DNA from: Undaria pinnatifida
Taxonomy: Eukaryota; Sar; Phaeophyceae; Laminariales; Alariaceae
NCBI GenBank assembly: GCA_012845835.1
Contig: JABAKD010000016.1
Location: 25,410,553 to 25,474,552 of the forward strand
DNA length: 64,000 bases
Direction of reading: 5' to 3'
The position numbers and the translations under genes were made by a program. Positions 29,300-40,764 of the stretch are shown here, in pieces. Each line of letters starts with the position of its first letter. The stretch's first letter is position 1. The notes beneath the pieces were generated by a model, which saw only the letters and a program-made list of their open reading frames with translations, had not been told where the DNA came from and made no database searches.

Positions 29300-31129
29300 G
29301 GGGGCGCTTGTGACATAACTGTAGTATATTGTTATTTTGCACAATAGGGAAGAGATCCACACGTGACAAATTAATCAAGAATTCTTACGCCATAGAAAAA
29401 CATTGGCATCTACAAAACAGCAGTATCCGGTCCGAGACCCTGACACCGTGAGCTTCGGGCCGGGTGCGGGCGAACCCCATTAATAGTAGGGCAATACACG
29501 CCGGGGGGGGGTGTGCGGGAACTGGACACCACTTGAACAATCGGCAGCTGTGTGACTTAGGGCGACTACACAGTTTCAGCAGTAATTGTACACTGCCAAT
29601 TTTTGCGACATTAACCGCTTCTCTACACAATCCACAATACCCCCGATCTTCCATTTAGTGGCAGGGGCTAGGGGTTAGGGAGGGTTAGGTGAGTGTGTGT
29701 TTGCGTGGGTTCTTCACGCTAAATCTATTTTCCGCCCGTTGGCATGCAGCACGCCCAGTGTCCTTGCAGATGCCTCATCCTGAAGAGATACCATATATTA
29801 CATGTCTAAAAGTGCGATACAGATATATACCAGGTGAAATGCAAACGCAGGAAGGGGATGTGGCAATGGAATGGCAAACGTGTGGAAAGCAAAAGCGCAA
29901 CACCAGCCACGCGTCGTCGTTGGCGCGCCGTTACCAGCCACGTACCGGGATACTGTATGGATGCAGGCTTGGAGGCGATCACTCTCGTTAGTCTAAGAAC
30001 GACGGAACATATTCCAAAGTTGCACACGAACGGTCGTTACTCTCGGTGTTCGGTACCCACCACCCACCTTGCGCTGAGATCGAGGGGAGCATGGCGAGCA
30101 ATCCGAAGGCAACCACGTGGATCATGCATTGGGCCCGCATCGTTCTGAGCTGTCACCAGCAGGTGGAGGCGTTTGAGGAAAAAGACATAGCGGCGGGCTG
30201 CGGGAGTCAGTGACGATTTTCATACCAGTTCTATCTTAACACGTGAAAAAATGCTAATCGGCTTTTGAGAACATGCTTTTACTAGGTAGGGTGCGGCCAA
30301 CGTCGTCTGTCGTGTCGAGAAATATTCGCACGTATCAAAAAAAGGTATCACATTTTAGAGAACAAGCGACAGTGCATACGTATGATATGACATGGCACGA
30401 CCGAACCTGAGCGACTAACCCGGCGGGTGATGTTTGGGACGAAGGCCGGTGGAGAGAACCTGGGACAGGGTCGACCAGGAAAGACAAAGGCCCGATGCTT
30501 GGGAGACTGCTTGGGAGACGACAGCGCGGTGATGAAAGACGATAGGATATCGACGGAAACATTTCAATTGTTGCTCGGGGTAAAGGCAATAATATAGCCC
30601 ATGGCAGCTAAAACTGGGGGTCGTCAAAGCGGCGGATGGCTTCATGGCGAGGTGATACAACACGAAGATGGAAAATATCTGGTTACTGCAAGCAAATGAC
30701 GACGCCAACAAGAACGGCGACAAGGAGAAGGGAGAGGGGGGGGGGGGGGATGTGTACTCATTCCGCGCATAGCCACCATCGTAAGACAATCACTCTCGGA
30801 CCCCTCACAAGCCGGGACGGAGCACGTCGGGTTTTCACCGACCAGGCAGCCTTGGCGTGCACCAAACGCGAAGCGTCGGGAAGTGTTCGGCGATTCGCAT
30901 GAAGGGTGAGCTGCATCCTGCCAAGAGCTAATTGCGAGGAGGAGTTCCGCACCTTTCGCGTGTTTTGCTTGCTGACAGATGACAGCTTCTTACGAATAAG
31001 CTTGTTTTCTGAAGTGACAACTTCCAGAGACAGCACAGGGAATACTAAGCAAATGCCTTACCGAATAGCAAATAGCAAATAGCACATCACGCAGCCAACA
31101 CTACGTGATACCCCCTCTAGGGCGGAGTT
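29300..31129. other. No gene recognised
   Basis: Short unrelated frames only. A G9 run lies near 29500 and another G run near 30738. I see no domain, exon with A/B/C modules, or repeat shared with the rest of the window, although the missing 5' exons of the minus-strand modular gene could be somewhere here or further right. Confidence 0.4.
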
Positions 31130-31259
31130 AAGGTTCTCCACTAAGGTTCTCCACTGAGGTTCTCCACTAAGGTTTTCCACTAAGGTTCTCCACTAAGGTT
31201 CTCCACCAAGGTTCTCCACTAAGGTTCTCCACTAAGGCTCTCCACTAAGGTTTTCCACT
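31130..31259. repeat. 13 bp minisatellite, 10 units
   Basis: Ten consecutive units of AAGGTTCTCCACT with single-base variants (units 3, 4, 6, 9 and 10 differ at one position each). Exactly 130 bp. Confidence 0.97.
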
Positions 31260-31451
31260 CCGCACAATATGAATTACATCGACGACCACCATCAGGGAGG
31301 GGGAGAGGGCAGCCAATACTGGTTCCGCGGTCGACGAAAGCGGTGAATAACTGGCAGTTCGTGAAGCAAGGCAAACAAAATACGACATATGGAACCTGGG
31401 CCATCTAATAATGTTTGCGACCCCCGCGTTCGAATTTGAGTTTGATTTCAA

Positions 31452-31471
31452 ATTCGAATTTAAATTCGAAT
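31452..31471. repeat. 20 bp perfect palindrome in an AATTCGAA-rich tract
   Basis: ATTCGAATTTAAATTCGAAT is its own complement, within a longer run (31430-31480) of AAATTCGAAT-type words that can form alternative hairpins. Confidence 0.95.
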
Positions 31472-31674
31472 TCGATGCATTTTCCGCTCTTGAAAGGCTT
31501 GACTGTCGCATCTGTCAATTTTAAAAAAATCATTACATACTTTTTCCATATAGTTTTTCGAACGCACACTGGTGGGGGTCCTTCCAACGCACACTGTGTC
31601 GGGCCCCTGCCAACGCACACTGAAGGGCTTCCCGGGGGGGGGGGGTTCGGGGGGGGCGCATCGCCCCCCCCCGA

Positions 31675-32122
31675 CACTGCTAGTAGCATCCAAGCACCGT
31701 TCGGCTGCCCTGCCAACCCAGCGCTCGTGGTGCATTTTGGGACACACACAACACCAACACACACTACACTGCTAGTAGCATCCGAGCACCGTTCGGGTGC
31801 CCTGCCAACCCAGCGCTCGTGGTGCATTCTGGGACACACACCCACACCAACACACACTACACTGCTAGTAGCATCCAAGCACCGTTCGGCTGCCCTGCCA
31901 ACCCAGCGCTCGTAGTGCATTTCGGGACACACACATCAACACCAACACAATACACTGTTAGTAGCATCCAAGCACCGTTCGGCTGCCCTGCCAACCTAGC
32001 CCTGCCAACCCAGCGCTGGTGGTGCATTTTGGGACACACACACTAACACCAACACACACTACACAGCTAGTAGCATCCAAGCACCGTTCGGCTGCCCTGC
32101 CAACCCAGCGCTCGTCGTGCAT
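31675..32122. repeat. ~92 bp satellite-like tandem repeat, 5 units
   Basis: Units start at 31675, 31767, 31860, 31953 and 32062 with CACTGCTAGTAGCATCCAAG, followed by CACCGTTCGGCTGCCCTGCC, AACCCAGCGCTCGTGGTGCA and an ACACAC-rich end. Units are highly similar; the fourth has a 16 bp internal duplication (AACCTAGCCCTGCC). G/C-rich homopolymers precede the array at 31630-31672. Confidence 0.95.
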
Positions 32123-32212
32123 GCGCTGGAACGTTTGCGCCTCTGCTGTTCGATCTTGCCCTTGCGGGGCATTTGGGACAACGAACACGACAACACACCA
32201 AAAACATTTCAC

Positions 32213-32476
32213 TTCGTTGTGCCCTGGGCTGCGGAAAAAAATCCCCTCCCAAAAATACCGCCTCGTTATTACAAAACCATAAAATTCAAAAGGTCGCGCT
32301 TCAAGCTTCAAATCAAACGGCGCTACGGACTACACCCTGGCACGCAAGCAACCTCGCAGCGCACACCACACACCCTCTATTTCTATCCCTCCTCAGATAC
32401 ACCGCACTCCTCGGCGTTGCGCTGGAACGTTTGCGCCTCTGCTGTTCGATCCTGCCCGTGCGGGGCATTTGGGACA
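32213..32476. repeat. ~260 bp direct repeat, left copy
   Basis: From CGTTGTGCCCTGGGCTGCGG to GTGCGGGGCATTTGGGAC. A closely similar copy in the same orientation lies at 33509-33768. Its last 58 bp also occur alone at 32132-32190. The two copies flank the inverted repeat 32559-33310 and the Gypsy fragment, so the whole may be one composite insertion with repeated ends. Confidence 0.85.
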
Positions 32477-32558
32477 GCGCACACAACACACACAAAACAC
32501 AAAACACACATATGTGGATACCATGTCCCCGAACCAACACGCCTAGGGAAAATGTCGA

Positions 32559-33310
32559 AACCCCTTCAACCTTCCAGACATCGTTTTTGGAAGGATTGCT
32601 TGGGGAACACGGGAGATTGTCATGTCTAGAATACGCCACTTCCCCTCCACGTTCCGCTGACGGATCCTCCGCGACGGATACACCGCCTAGCGGATTCTCC
32701 GCAGCGGGACTTTGGAAGGTCCTGCTGGATTGTTCCTTTTACCCGAGAGCTGGGGCAGCACTGACAACTGCTAGCCTACCGCTCTCATTACACCTGCTAC
32801 TACTTCTTCTTGCACCTCTGGGAGTTTTTCCCAACCTGTCCTGTCTCTCCCTCTGTCAACGGCCTGCTGTATCAGCCCGTGTTGTAACACACCCCGCCGT
32901 CGTAGTTCAACAGTGAGAACACTCTGCTCACGCAGAGAGAAGTGGGATCACGACCCACCGACGGTTTTGACTACGAATCTTATTGGCGTCGATACAGCAG
33001 GCCGTTGACAAATGAGACAGGACAGGTTGGGAAGAACTCCCCAGAGGTGCAAGAAGAAGTAGTGGCAGGTGTAATGAGAGCGGTGGGCGAGCAGTTGTCA
33101 GTGCTCCCCCAGCTCTCGGGTAAAAGGAACAATCCAGCGGGGCGTTCCAAAGTCCCGCTGCGGAGAATCTGCTAGGCGGTGTATCCGCCGCGGAGGATCC
33201 GTCAGCGGAACGTGGAGGGGAAGGCTCCGTGGCGTGTTCTAGACATGACAATCTCCCGTGTTCCCCAAGCAATCCTTCCAGAAACGATGTCTGGAAGGTT
33301 GAAGGGGTTG
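32559..33310. repeat. Large inverted repeat: ~315 bp arms, 117 bp spacer
   Basis: Left arm 32559-32873 (AACCCCTTCAACCTTCCAG to GGCCTGCTGTATC) is matched by its complement at 32991-33310. Both arms encode the same kind of peptide when read outward to inward (STFQTSFLEGLLGEHGRLSC, then RSADGSS and LDCSFYPRAG). The spacer is 32874-32990. The arms could form a long hairpin or a self-complementary transcript. Confidence 0.9.
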
Positions 33311-33313
33311 GAA

Positions 33314-33469
33314 AAAGGCATTTCAATCGGTGCCGACCGTGTCAAAGCCATTTAACAACTGCCTGAGCCTGAGTGTATCGAAGATAATCGCGGATTCTTA
33401 GGTACACTCAACTATGTCCGCCGTTTTATAAACGGTTATGCTGAAATAACAGCACCGCTGGTTGAACTC
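33314..33469 (+). pseudogene. Gypsy RT fragment (second Gypsy family)
   Basis: Open apart from one stop, this reads KGISIGADRVKAI, stop, QLPEPECIEDNRGFLGTLNY and VRRFINGYAEITAPLVEL. It is the region just after the RT palm in Ty3/Gypsy elements (family block FLGLxNYYRRFIxxYAxIAxPL). It directly abuts the right arm of the inverted repeat. A 22 bp sequence beginning ACGGTTTTGACTACG flanks the arm-plus-fragment at 32961-32982 and 33470-33491. Confidence 0.85.
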
Positions 33470-33508
33470 ACGGTTTTGACTACGAATCTTACATAACAGA
33501 AATAGTTT

Positions 33509-33768
33509 ACGTCGTTGTGCCCTGGGCTGCGGCAAAAAATCCCCTCCCAAAAATACCGCCTCGTCCTTACAAAACCATAAAATTCAAACGGCCGCGCTTC
33601 AAATCAAACGGCGCTACGAACTACACTCTGGCACGCAAACACCCTCGCAGCGCACACCGCACACTCTCTATTTCTATTCCTCGTCGGATACACCGCGCTT
33701 CTCGGTGCTGCGCTGGAAAGTTTGCGCCTCTGCTGTTCCGTCCTGCCCGTGCGGGGCATTTGAGACGC
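33509..33768. repeat. ~260 bp direct repeat, right copy
   Basis: Matches 32213-32476 with a ~12 bp deletion (in the CTTCAAGCTTCAAATC region) and scattered substitutions; same orientation. Confidence 0.85.
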
Positions 33769-33819
33769 ACAAAAGACACACAACACACACCAAACACACA
33801 TCACACATGACAAAAAAAG

Positions 33820-35390
33820 TTGACTTCGTTGTTACTCTTCGGGGGGCAGAAGCGGAAGCACTGAAATCGGATGCCGCTGTCGACAGGAGTAGGATGAGGT
33901 GACAGGCCGTGTGGCTCGCTAGCTTCTCCGCTCTCCTACGTAGCAGAGAGCCGTAGACCTGTGCTTCTCGAGCTTGTCCAAAATTGTGGCAGCTGCGCAT
34001 ATGTTTTCAACGCGCAGAAGGTTTTGCGATATGGGAGTAAGAAGAAGGGAGTCCCCGCCGTCTCGACATTTGTGTTGCTCTGCCTTGCGCCCCCCCCCCA
34101 AAAAAAAAACCACAACTACTAAACAACACCAACAACTACTAAAATGGAGGTTTCAGCGCTGTGGCAAGCGTACCTGCCTAGGGAAACGGGAATATCGGGC
34201 TCGATCTCTTTTCAAAGTCCGACTACTGTGACTATTGACCATCCTTCTGCGAGACGCGTCAAACGATGTGTGGTGTTTCTTCAGGATACGATTTTTTTTT
34301 GTTTTGCGATACACCGCGCTTGCCTCTAAAAGAGTCTCTCGGACGCTATTTATCTGAAAAAATAACCATATATTCGGATGAAGCTCCCCTACTGCGATAC
34401 CAGGTATACACGACCGCTTGCACTTGACCGGCAAAAACCCACAGGTTGTAATGTCCGAAACCCTGGTGATGTGATATTTTGTGGTATCCGACCGGATACT
34501 ATGAAGAAACGGCGAATGTCGTTGAATGCGTCTCGCTGAAAGTCTAGTCGGACCGACTGAAAGAAGATCGGGCTCGATTTTCTGGTTAAAAGGGGAAAGA
34601 AAACGAATGTCAGCGCGTAGCGGGCACGATATTATAGCCACAAACAAGCGTAAAAACAAAAATAGAAACTAGACGACAGCACGAGGACGCAAGGAAACGT
34701 GCATGGGGGGGAAGAGCTTGGCCCTCGCGGTTGGAGGTGGAAAGGTTAGGGGTGGGCGCAGTCGTGATTGGGGGGAGGAGGCGAAGGGGATAACGGAACT
34801 AAAGAGCGGGACGGTGGGAATTCTCTCCTTTGGTGCGACCGATAGCAGCAATATTAGGCAGCAAAACCACACAACATTCTGCGCTTTGAAACGTCACAAA
34901 CCAGACGACAAACTACACAGGGAAATCTGGTCGAAGCATTTTAGGCGGCGCCTCAGCTTTCCCGAGAGGTGGACTCAGCTTTAAAATCGTACAGCCCACC
35001 CCGTGTGTATAACGTACTATACTATACTACACACATACTATACTATAGTCTACATACATACTATACATCATACGGGAAAAGTTTAGTCGCTTAGTAAGCG
35101 GTCCTCTACCGCGCCTGTACCGGTCTCCTCGCGCGGCGGTCCTCTAGCGCACTACAGCAGTAGTATTCTCTGCTCCGGTGCTCGTCGACACTGAAAATAG
35201 TCGAACACGTTTGCAACAAGAATAAAGATAGAATGAAGAAAAGCTTGAAGTTAGGTTCAGACGGTTATTATGCACATGAATCGAACGCTTAAAATCAACG
35301 TATCACGTATCATATATAATTGAGAGACGGCTAAATAAATATACCGGTAGTAGCAGTCGCCCCGATACCGTATCAGGTTATCCTCGAGCC
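33820..35390. other. No gene recognised
   Basis: Holds a 168-codon minus frame (34153-34659) and a 93-codon plus frame (34703-34984). Neither shows a domain, bias or similarity I can support. At 35020-35070 there is a run of ACTATACTATAC/TACATAC-type words. Confidence 0.45.
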
Positions 35391-35394
35391 TGGT

Positions 35395-36020
35395 GTAGGT
35401 CATGTTGCGTTCTCTCCCCAGTACCATTGATGATGCGCTTGACACCCTCTATGAGCCCAGTGTTGTCTTTCTAAAGTTCCTAGGGTCTGCTAGTACCATG
35501 GTATGACATTTTTTTTGCTCTGTTGTTGCTTTCCTTGCTTCCTCTTCTTGTCCTGTCTTCCTTGTCTTTTCTTGCTTTTCTTGTCTTGGCTTTTCTTTCC
35601 TATTCCTTCTCGTTTTTTCGCTTCCTTGCCTTTTCTTTTCTTTCTTGATCTTTTCTTTTCTTTGTTTCTTCAATGTTATTCCAAGTGACATGCGTCTGTC
35701 GTGCGTATGCGTAGTGATGGGTACTACGTGCAATATATACGTGGTAGTCTTTTTTGGGTGGCAAGCCGTACAGTCAGTTTTTCCAGACGCAAGTAGTGAG
35801 ACGTATGCACCAGTTTGCGTCTGTCGTGCGTATGCGTAGTGATAGGTGCTACGTGCAATATATACGTGGTAGTCTTTCTTGGGTGGCAAGAGGTCTTGTC
35901 TTATCGGTTTTTCCAGGCGCGAGCAGTGAGACGTATCCACCAGTATGGATCTGGCACCTCGTAGGCTGACTCCCGATTGCACTTTTAGATGTTTCTGGCG
36001 GAGGCATGAATTGCGTCAGC
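35395..36020 (+). mobile_element. LINE-related end with polypyrimidine tract
   Basis: 35410-35510 is the complement-orientation copy of a ~90 bp module ('X': GCAGACCCTAGGAAC..ATTGGGC..GCATCAATGGCAC) also found at 40270-40355, 50643-50735 and 51035-51125. It is followed by a ~180 bp C/T-rich tract (35511-35690), a GTGCGTATGCGTAGTGAT / ATATATACGTGGTAGTC block that is duplicated here (35700-35770 and 35815-35890), and CTGGCACCTCGTAGGCTGAC near 35950. The order matches the other LINE-related copies at 40 and 50 kb. Confidence 0.8.
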
Positions 36021-36030
36021 TGTGATATAT

Positions 36031-36275
36031 TATAAAAATTAAAATACACTCCAGCTGTGAGATCGAAGATTTTGTCGAAACTCATCTTTGCAAGCTGTGT
36101 GTGTGATACTCCGATCGTGCGTATTACGGGTTGTGTGTCCTCATTAAGGATATAGGTCGGCGACTCCCCTTGCAACTACATTGTAGCTATCAGGGTCAAC
36201 AGGGTGATGTTAGGCAGTCTGTGCGCGGAAACTATAAAACCCGTTTCTGAGGGGGACAAAATCTGACAGCTGTGG
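36031..36275 (+). repeat. ~240 bp dispersed repeat, copy 2
   Basis: Same orientation as copy 1 (10554-10796), with few substitutions and a 2 bp GT expansion. It directly follows the LINE-related end. G-rich homopolymer runs follow at 36370-36520. Confidence 0.9.
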
Positions 36276-36749
36276 AAGGAAATGCATCGGTTTATCAAGT
36301 GAATACTGTAAGTCGAAGAACCGGTGAGGGGAGGGTGGAGTTTTGAAGGACATGGGGGCCTGATTTTGATCAAAAGGGGGGCGGGAGGGGGGGAGCGGGG
36401 GGGAGGGGACGGGTGGGGCAGGTCAAACTGTGTGTGGAAGCTATAAATCCTTCTGTGGGGGAGGGGGGGGGAAATGTGCCGGGGGGGGGCGGGGGGCGGG
36501 GGGGGGAGGGCCTTAGGTCGCATAGATGTAAGGGTTTGCTATACGCGTGGTGCGAGGTCTAGGCGATGGTGCGGGTGGTGGGGAAGAAGGGGGCGTTGGG
36601 GGCGGGGGTGGGTAGGAATTGCAGCAGCGGCATGGACGGTTCTAAAAGGATAACGAGGCGATATCCAGGGCGTGGAAGTGTTTATTACTCTGGCGGATTT
36701 CGATATTAGGTGGGGCGTTTAAGCAAGAGAAAGCGAGGAGAAAAAAAAA

Positions 36750-37125
36750 AGAAAAAAAAGGAAAAAAAAAAGTGCGTTACCACCTCTGGCTTGTGTGTGT
36801 TTTTTCCCTGGGGTATTCCTCAGCTCCAGATTGACTGGAGCCTGTCCTGTGACCACGGACTTGATTGTGGGAGTTAATGTGAGAACAACAACACATCCAG
36901 TATGGACCTGGCACATCGTAGGCTGACTCCCGATTTCTCTTTCAGATGTTTCTGGTGGAGGCACGAGTTGCGTCAGCTGTGTGTGTATATATGTGCGGAT
37001 ACCACCTTTGGCTTGTTTGTGTTTTATCTGGGGTATTCCTAAGCTCCAGAGTGACTGGAGCCTGTCCTGTGACCACGGACATGAGCATGCGAGTTAATGT
37101 GAAAACAACAACAAGGCCAGTTTCG
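36750..37125 (+). repeat. Two tandem LINE 3' terminal fragments with AAC tails
   Basis: Both contain TACCACCTYTGGCTTG, GGGGTATTCCT, AGCTCCAGA, GACTGGAGCCTGTCCTGTGA, CCACGGAC and GAGTTAATGTGARAACAACAAC. The first ends near 36895 and the second near 37120. The same terminal segment occurs inverted at 39815-39900 and 50116-50230 and, diverged, at 43728-43800. Confidence 0.85.
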
Positions 37126-38370
37126 TTTAGTTCCAATCCCCCCAAAAAGTTCATACTTACTTGTATGTGTGAATTCCACTTTTTCTTGTGCGCAAATTGA
37201 ATTGCGGAAAGCGCGAGAGCGTGAGTTAGCCAACACTCGCTGCTCGATGAAAAATCGACAAGAATCAGTGGGATGGCTGAGCCCTATGCCTGGTGCGTGA
37301 TACAAATCGAACGCAAGAACCCGGGGGAAAAAGGACGACACCTAGATCCTGTAACCACGGCTTGTCCAGGAGCTGGAAAGCAGAAGTGTGCCAAAAAAAA
37401 AAAAGGTCCATGCAGGATACATATTCATGTTTTTTCCAGCAGAAATGTGCACTTCGTTCAGGGTAGAGGTGGGTGAGCTGACATCCGAAAGTAGTAGGTG
37501 AAAGTAGCTAAAGCTTCAAGCGGCCATCGCTGAAGAAATCAAATGTGATTCCCAGTGAATTTACCTTTTTACCGTCAATAAACCGGAAAAGCTTGATAGC
37601 TGTTGTAACGAGGACCAATGATAGGGACAGCTTACGCTATACCTACAATGGGACTCGAAGGGTGCGCCAGCTAGCGTTGGGCTGCGAAAGCAACTGAGTT
37701 AAATCGACACACGACGCGTATGAAAATACGCGGAAGTGTGGTGAGCTAAAGCTTTATTTTTCCCCATCCGCCGGAGGATAAAAAAAAAAAAAAAAAAAAA
37801 AAAAAACTTGATAGCTTCATTTTGTGGGGTGCTGCACACTATTCGCAACAAGATTTCGACCACGGATTCGGGAAGCGTTGGGAGATTCCCAACACGTCAG
37901 CAATTTTTTCTCGTGATATATATGTAGTCTAGACTATAGTCTATAGTCTAGAATTTGACGGAGATATCGGCGTGAAACAGAGCCTGTGGGGTCATTTTGG
38001 TATGTACTATTCTTTCTGCGGAAATTCTACTTCACGACTTGAAAAAAAAAAAGAAGCGGGAAACGATTCATTTTGCCGTGCTCCAAATAAATCAGTAAAA
38101 TTATGGGTTCTTGAAATACTGGACTAGACTATACTTCGCGATATATTCATGGATGTTTCCATTTTTTTGGTAGTTTTTAAGCCCCGTTAGCCAGAAATTG
38201 CCTTGCCTTTTTCTTGGTCGCTCATATATGACTTGATTGAAGTAAAGGGATAGTCTATGGCTTTGTTTTCTCGACGGTATTCGATTCCCGTAGCCTTGCT
38301 GATCACGACCAAGGTCGCCTCAATTTCCAATCCAACATAATTCAAAAGTTATTAGCCGAAAACAAAGAGC
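37126..38370. other. No gene recognised; A27 run and TAGTCTA palindromes
   Basis: An uninterrupted A27 lies at 37780-37806 and A10-11 runs near 37391 and 38042. At 37925-37952 overlapping TAGTCTAGACTA-type palindromes occur. Otherwise only short frames without domains. Confidence 0.5.
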
Positions 38371-38375
38371 ACAAA

Positions 38376-39520
38376 TTGTTGTTGTTTCACATTAACTCTT
38401 GTCAAAATCTAGAGTCCGTGGTCACACAAAGGTGATGGAAGATCCCAAAAAACATATAAAATCAAAACTCGACCGGAAAACGCTACGCTTTCCCGCCTAA
38501 ATTCGCACGGTACTAAGAAGGCGCACACGTGAAATGATCCAATTTGCAAACTGAACTCACATGGCCGCGTATCCACACAACTATGGCAAAGACTAGAGTT
38601 CCCCCGTTCCCACACCTAACCAACTCGCAGCTACGAACTACAGCGGTTGGGCTGCCTGCAACGTACGAACCGCACGGTATTCGTGAGCACAGACGAACGC
38701 GCCTGCTATCTGGAGTGCTGCCAGAGTGACGACCTGCGGGCACGCAGTGAAAAAAGAGCAACAGAATCAAAAAACCACCATACAAATGTCACAAATCATC
38801 GCTAAATCTACCTGGGTTATCTGACAGGTTGCAGCACAGAGTTCTGAGCCACGACGCCCGTGCCTACAAATTCAAAATTGCGGGGGGTCGTTCCCCATGA
38901 ATGGTATACAACTCTATCAACTCTACAAAAATCAGTGGCGTAAGGAACATGTTGTACTGCGGCCTCGAAACAAAACCCGGAAAAAAAGACGATCGCTGCT
39001 CTCGTAATGATGGTGTGCGTGCGGGTTGTGGGTCTCCGTGTGCCATCCTCAAGCTGTGGTTCTCCATGGCCGCCTCATCACCTTAGCTCACTCGGCCCGC
39101 TCATTCGCACTTGCTCTCGTCGACGCTCAATTCCAATTGCTTCACCTCGTCCCAAAAAACAAAACGCTCCTGGCAGCTTGCGGTGCTGATCAGAAAAACA
39201 AGAGTCCTGGTTCAGGGTGAGTTCAATCCGTCTCTTCCCCGCCCGTCGACGCTCAGTCGCCCTCCTCCTTCGTCGTCGAATGCAGCCTCCTGCCGGCGCA
39301 GTTGCCTCCACTCAAACAAAGAATGCGCCGTCGTGTGACTCGTGGTGGCGCCTGCCTCCGCGCACGAGCATCCCGATTAAGCATTGCTGCTCCGCTGCTG
39401 CTGCCTAAACAGACGCGCGAATCGTATGTGACCATGCCTAACGCACCACGTGCGACCCAACTCCACCGCCACGCCCAAACCTCGTGGCCACACGCAGCAG
39501 CAAGGAGGTACCACTCCTTA
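38376..39520 (-). repeat. ~1 kb dispersed repeat, copy 2
   Basis: Same order and orientation as copy 1 at 22531-23652, beginning GTTGTTGTTTCACATTAACTC and ending CACACGCAGCAGCAAGGAG. Nearly full length, with many substitutions and small indels. Confidence 0.92.
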
Positions 39521-39784
39521 GCCTGCCCGGACTATACGATTAGGTGCGGCGGACCATGGTGAATGCAGCCCTTCTAAGATTTCCAAATTCAAAATGCTGA
39601 CTTCCAAAAAATGGGAGAAACAACCCGAAATCGAGAATGACATCACAGTTGGAGGAAGACCAACCGCAGTTCTTCGTAATCAAAAATTTAGTTGGATTCT
39701 ATCAGCAAAATGCGAAATATATTACTCCGGAGTACTCCGGAGTAGTCCAAGTAGTACTAGATATGCATGTTGTTCTCCCATAAA

Positions 39785-40480
39785 CAGCTGGAGTGTATTT
39801 TAATTTTCATAATAAACTCGCTTAATCAAGTCCGTAGTCACAGGACAGGCTCCAGTCACTCTGGGGCTGAGGAAATCTCCCAGGGAAAAAGCACAAATCC
39901 AACGCGGTGAACGCATAGTAGTCTATATCTCAGCTGACGACGTATTTCAGGTCTCCGACACAAAACAAACACATGAAAAATGAAATCGGGAGTCAGCGTA
40001 CGATGTGCCAGGTCCATGCTGGTGCATACATCTCACTCACTAGTCGCGGCTGCAAAAACCGACTAGTGTTATAACGCTACCCAGGGAAGACTACCACGTA
40101 TATTTTACACGCAGTACTCATCACTCTGCATACGCATGCCAGACTCAAGTCAATCAGAAAAAAAGAAACAAAGGAAAGAAACGAAAAAAAGAGAAAGGAA
40201 AGGACAGAAAAAAAAAGACAACACAAGACAAGACGAGAAGAGGAAGCAAGGAAAGGAAAAGGGAAAAAACGTCATACTCGCAGACCCTACTCGTAGGAAC
40301 CAAGGACGGTATTGGGCCCACAGAGGATATCGAGTGCATCATCCATGGCACTGGGGGGAGAACGTAACGAGGAAAAAAAGTCAGGGCGGCGATACGTAAG
40401 CTTGTGACGGCGATTAGAAGGCCGACAAACTTCAAGAAGATGATGGCCAGACCAAGACTGCAGTCTCTTTGGCAGGACGC
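39785..40480. mobile_element. LINE-related mosaic: inverted tail, polypurine tract, X module, LINE coding start
   Basis: From left: 39785-39813 is the complement of the first 30 bp of the ~240 bp repeat; 39825-39900 is the inverted LINE terminal segment (GTCACAGGACAGGCTCCAGT); 40000-40140 holds GTGCCAGGTCCATGCTGGTG and a TACCACGTATAT block; 40155-40265 is a polypurine tract; 40270-40355 is module X in plus orientation; 40404-40480 encodes TAIRRPTNFKKMMARPRLQSL, the LINE RT C-terminal region. The sense strand of the coding part is plus, while the tail is inverted. Confidence 0.75.
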
Positions 40481-40528
40481 CCCCCCTTCCCCCCCCTCCC
40501 CCCTCCCCCCCCCCCCCTCTCCTCTGAC

Positions 40529-40764
40529 CTGTCAGATTTTGTCCCCCTCAAAAACAGGTTTTATAGTTCCCGCGCACAGACTGACTAAGATCACCCTGTT
40601 GACCCTGATAGCTACACTGTAGTTGCAAAGGGAGTCGCCGACCTATATCCTTAATGAGGATACACAACCCGTAATACGCGCGATCGGAGTATTACACACA
40701 GCTTGCAAAGATGAGTTTCGACAAAATCTTCGATCTCACAGCTCGAGTGTATTTGTTTTTTCTA
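40529..40764 (-). repeat. ~240 bp dispersed repeat, copy 3 (inverted)
   Basis: Reverse complement of copies 1 and 2, from CTGTCAGATTTTGTCCCCC to AGTGTATTTG. It directly follows a C-rich homopolymer block (40480-40520) as copy 2 is followed by a G-rich block, so the homopolymer may be part of the unit. Confidence 0.9.

Noticed and set aside
34153-34659. 168-codon minus frame as a host gene
   Set aside because: No recognisable domain, no splice partner and no repeat partner; length alone is not enough in sequence of this base composition.
34703-34984. 93-codon plus frame as a gene
   Set aside because: Gly/Arg-rich start and no family; nothing beyond an open frame supports it.
35511-35690. C/T-rich tract read as a Phe/Leu-rich membrane protein
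   Set aside because: The hydrophobic frames at 35503-35688, 40154-40435 (minus) and 50335-50640 (minus) are translations of one repeated low-complexity tract.
35395-40764. One simple 5 kb inverted repeat from the 35-36 kb and 40 kb copies
   Set aside because: The order of the LINE-related part and the ~240 bp repeat is not mirrored between the two ends, so it is a mosaic of separate copies.
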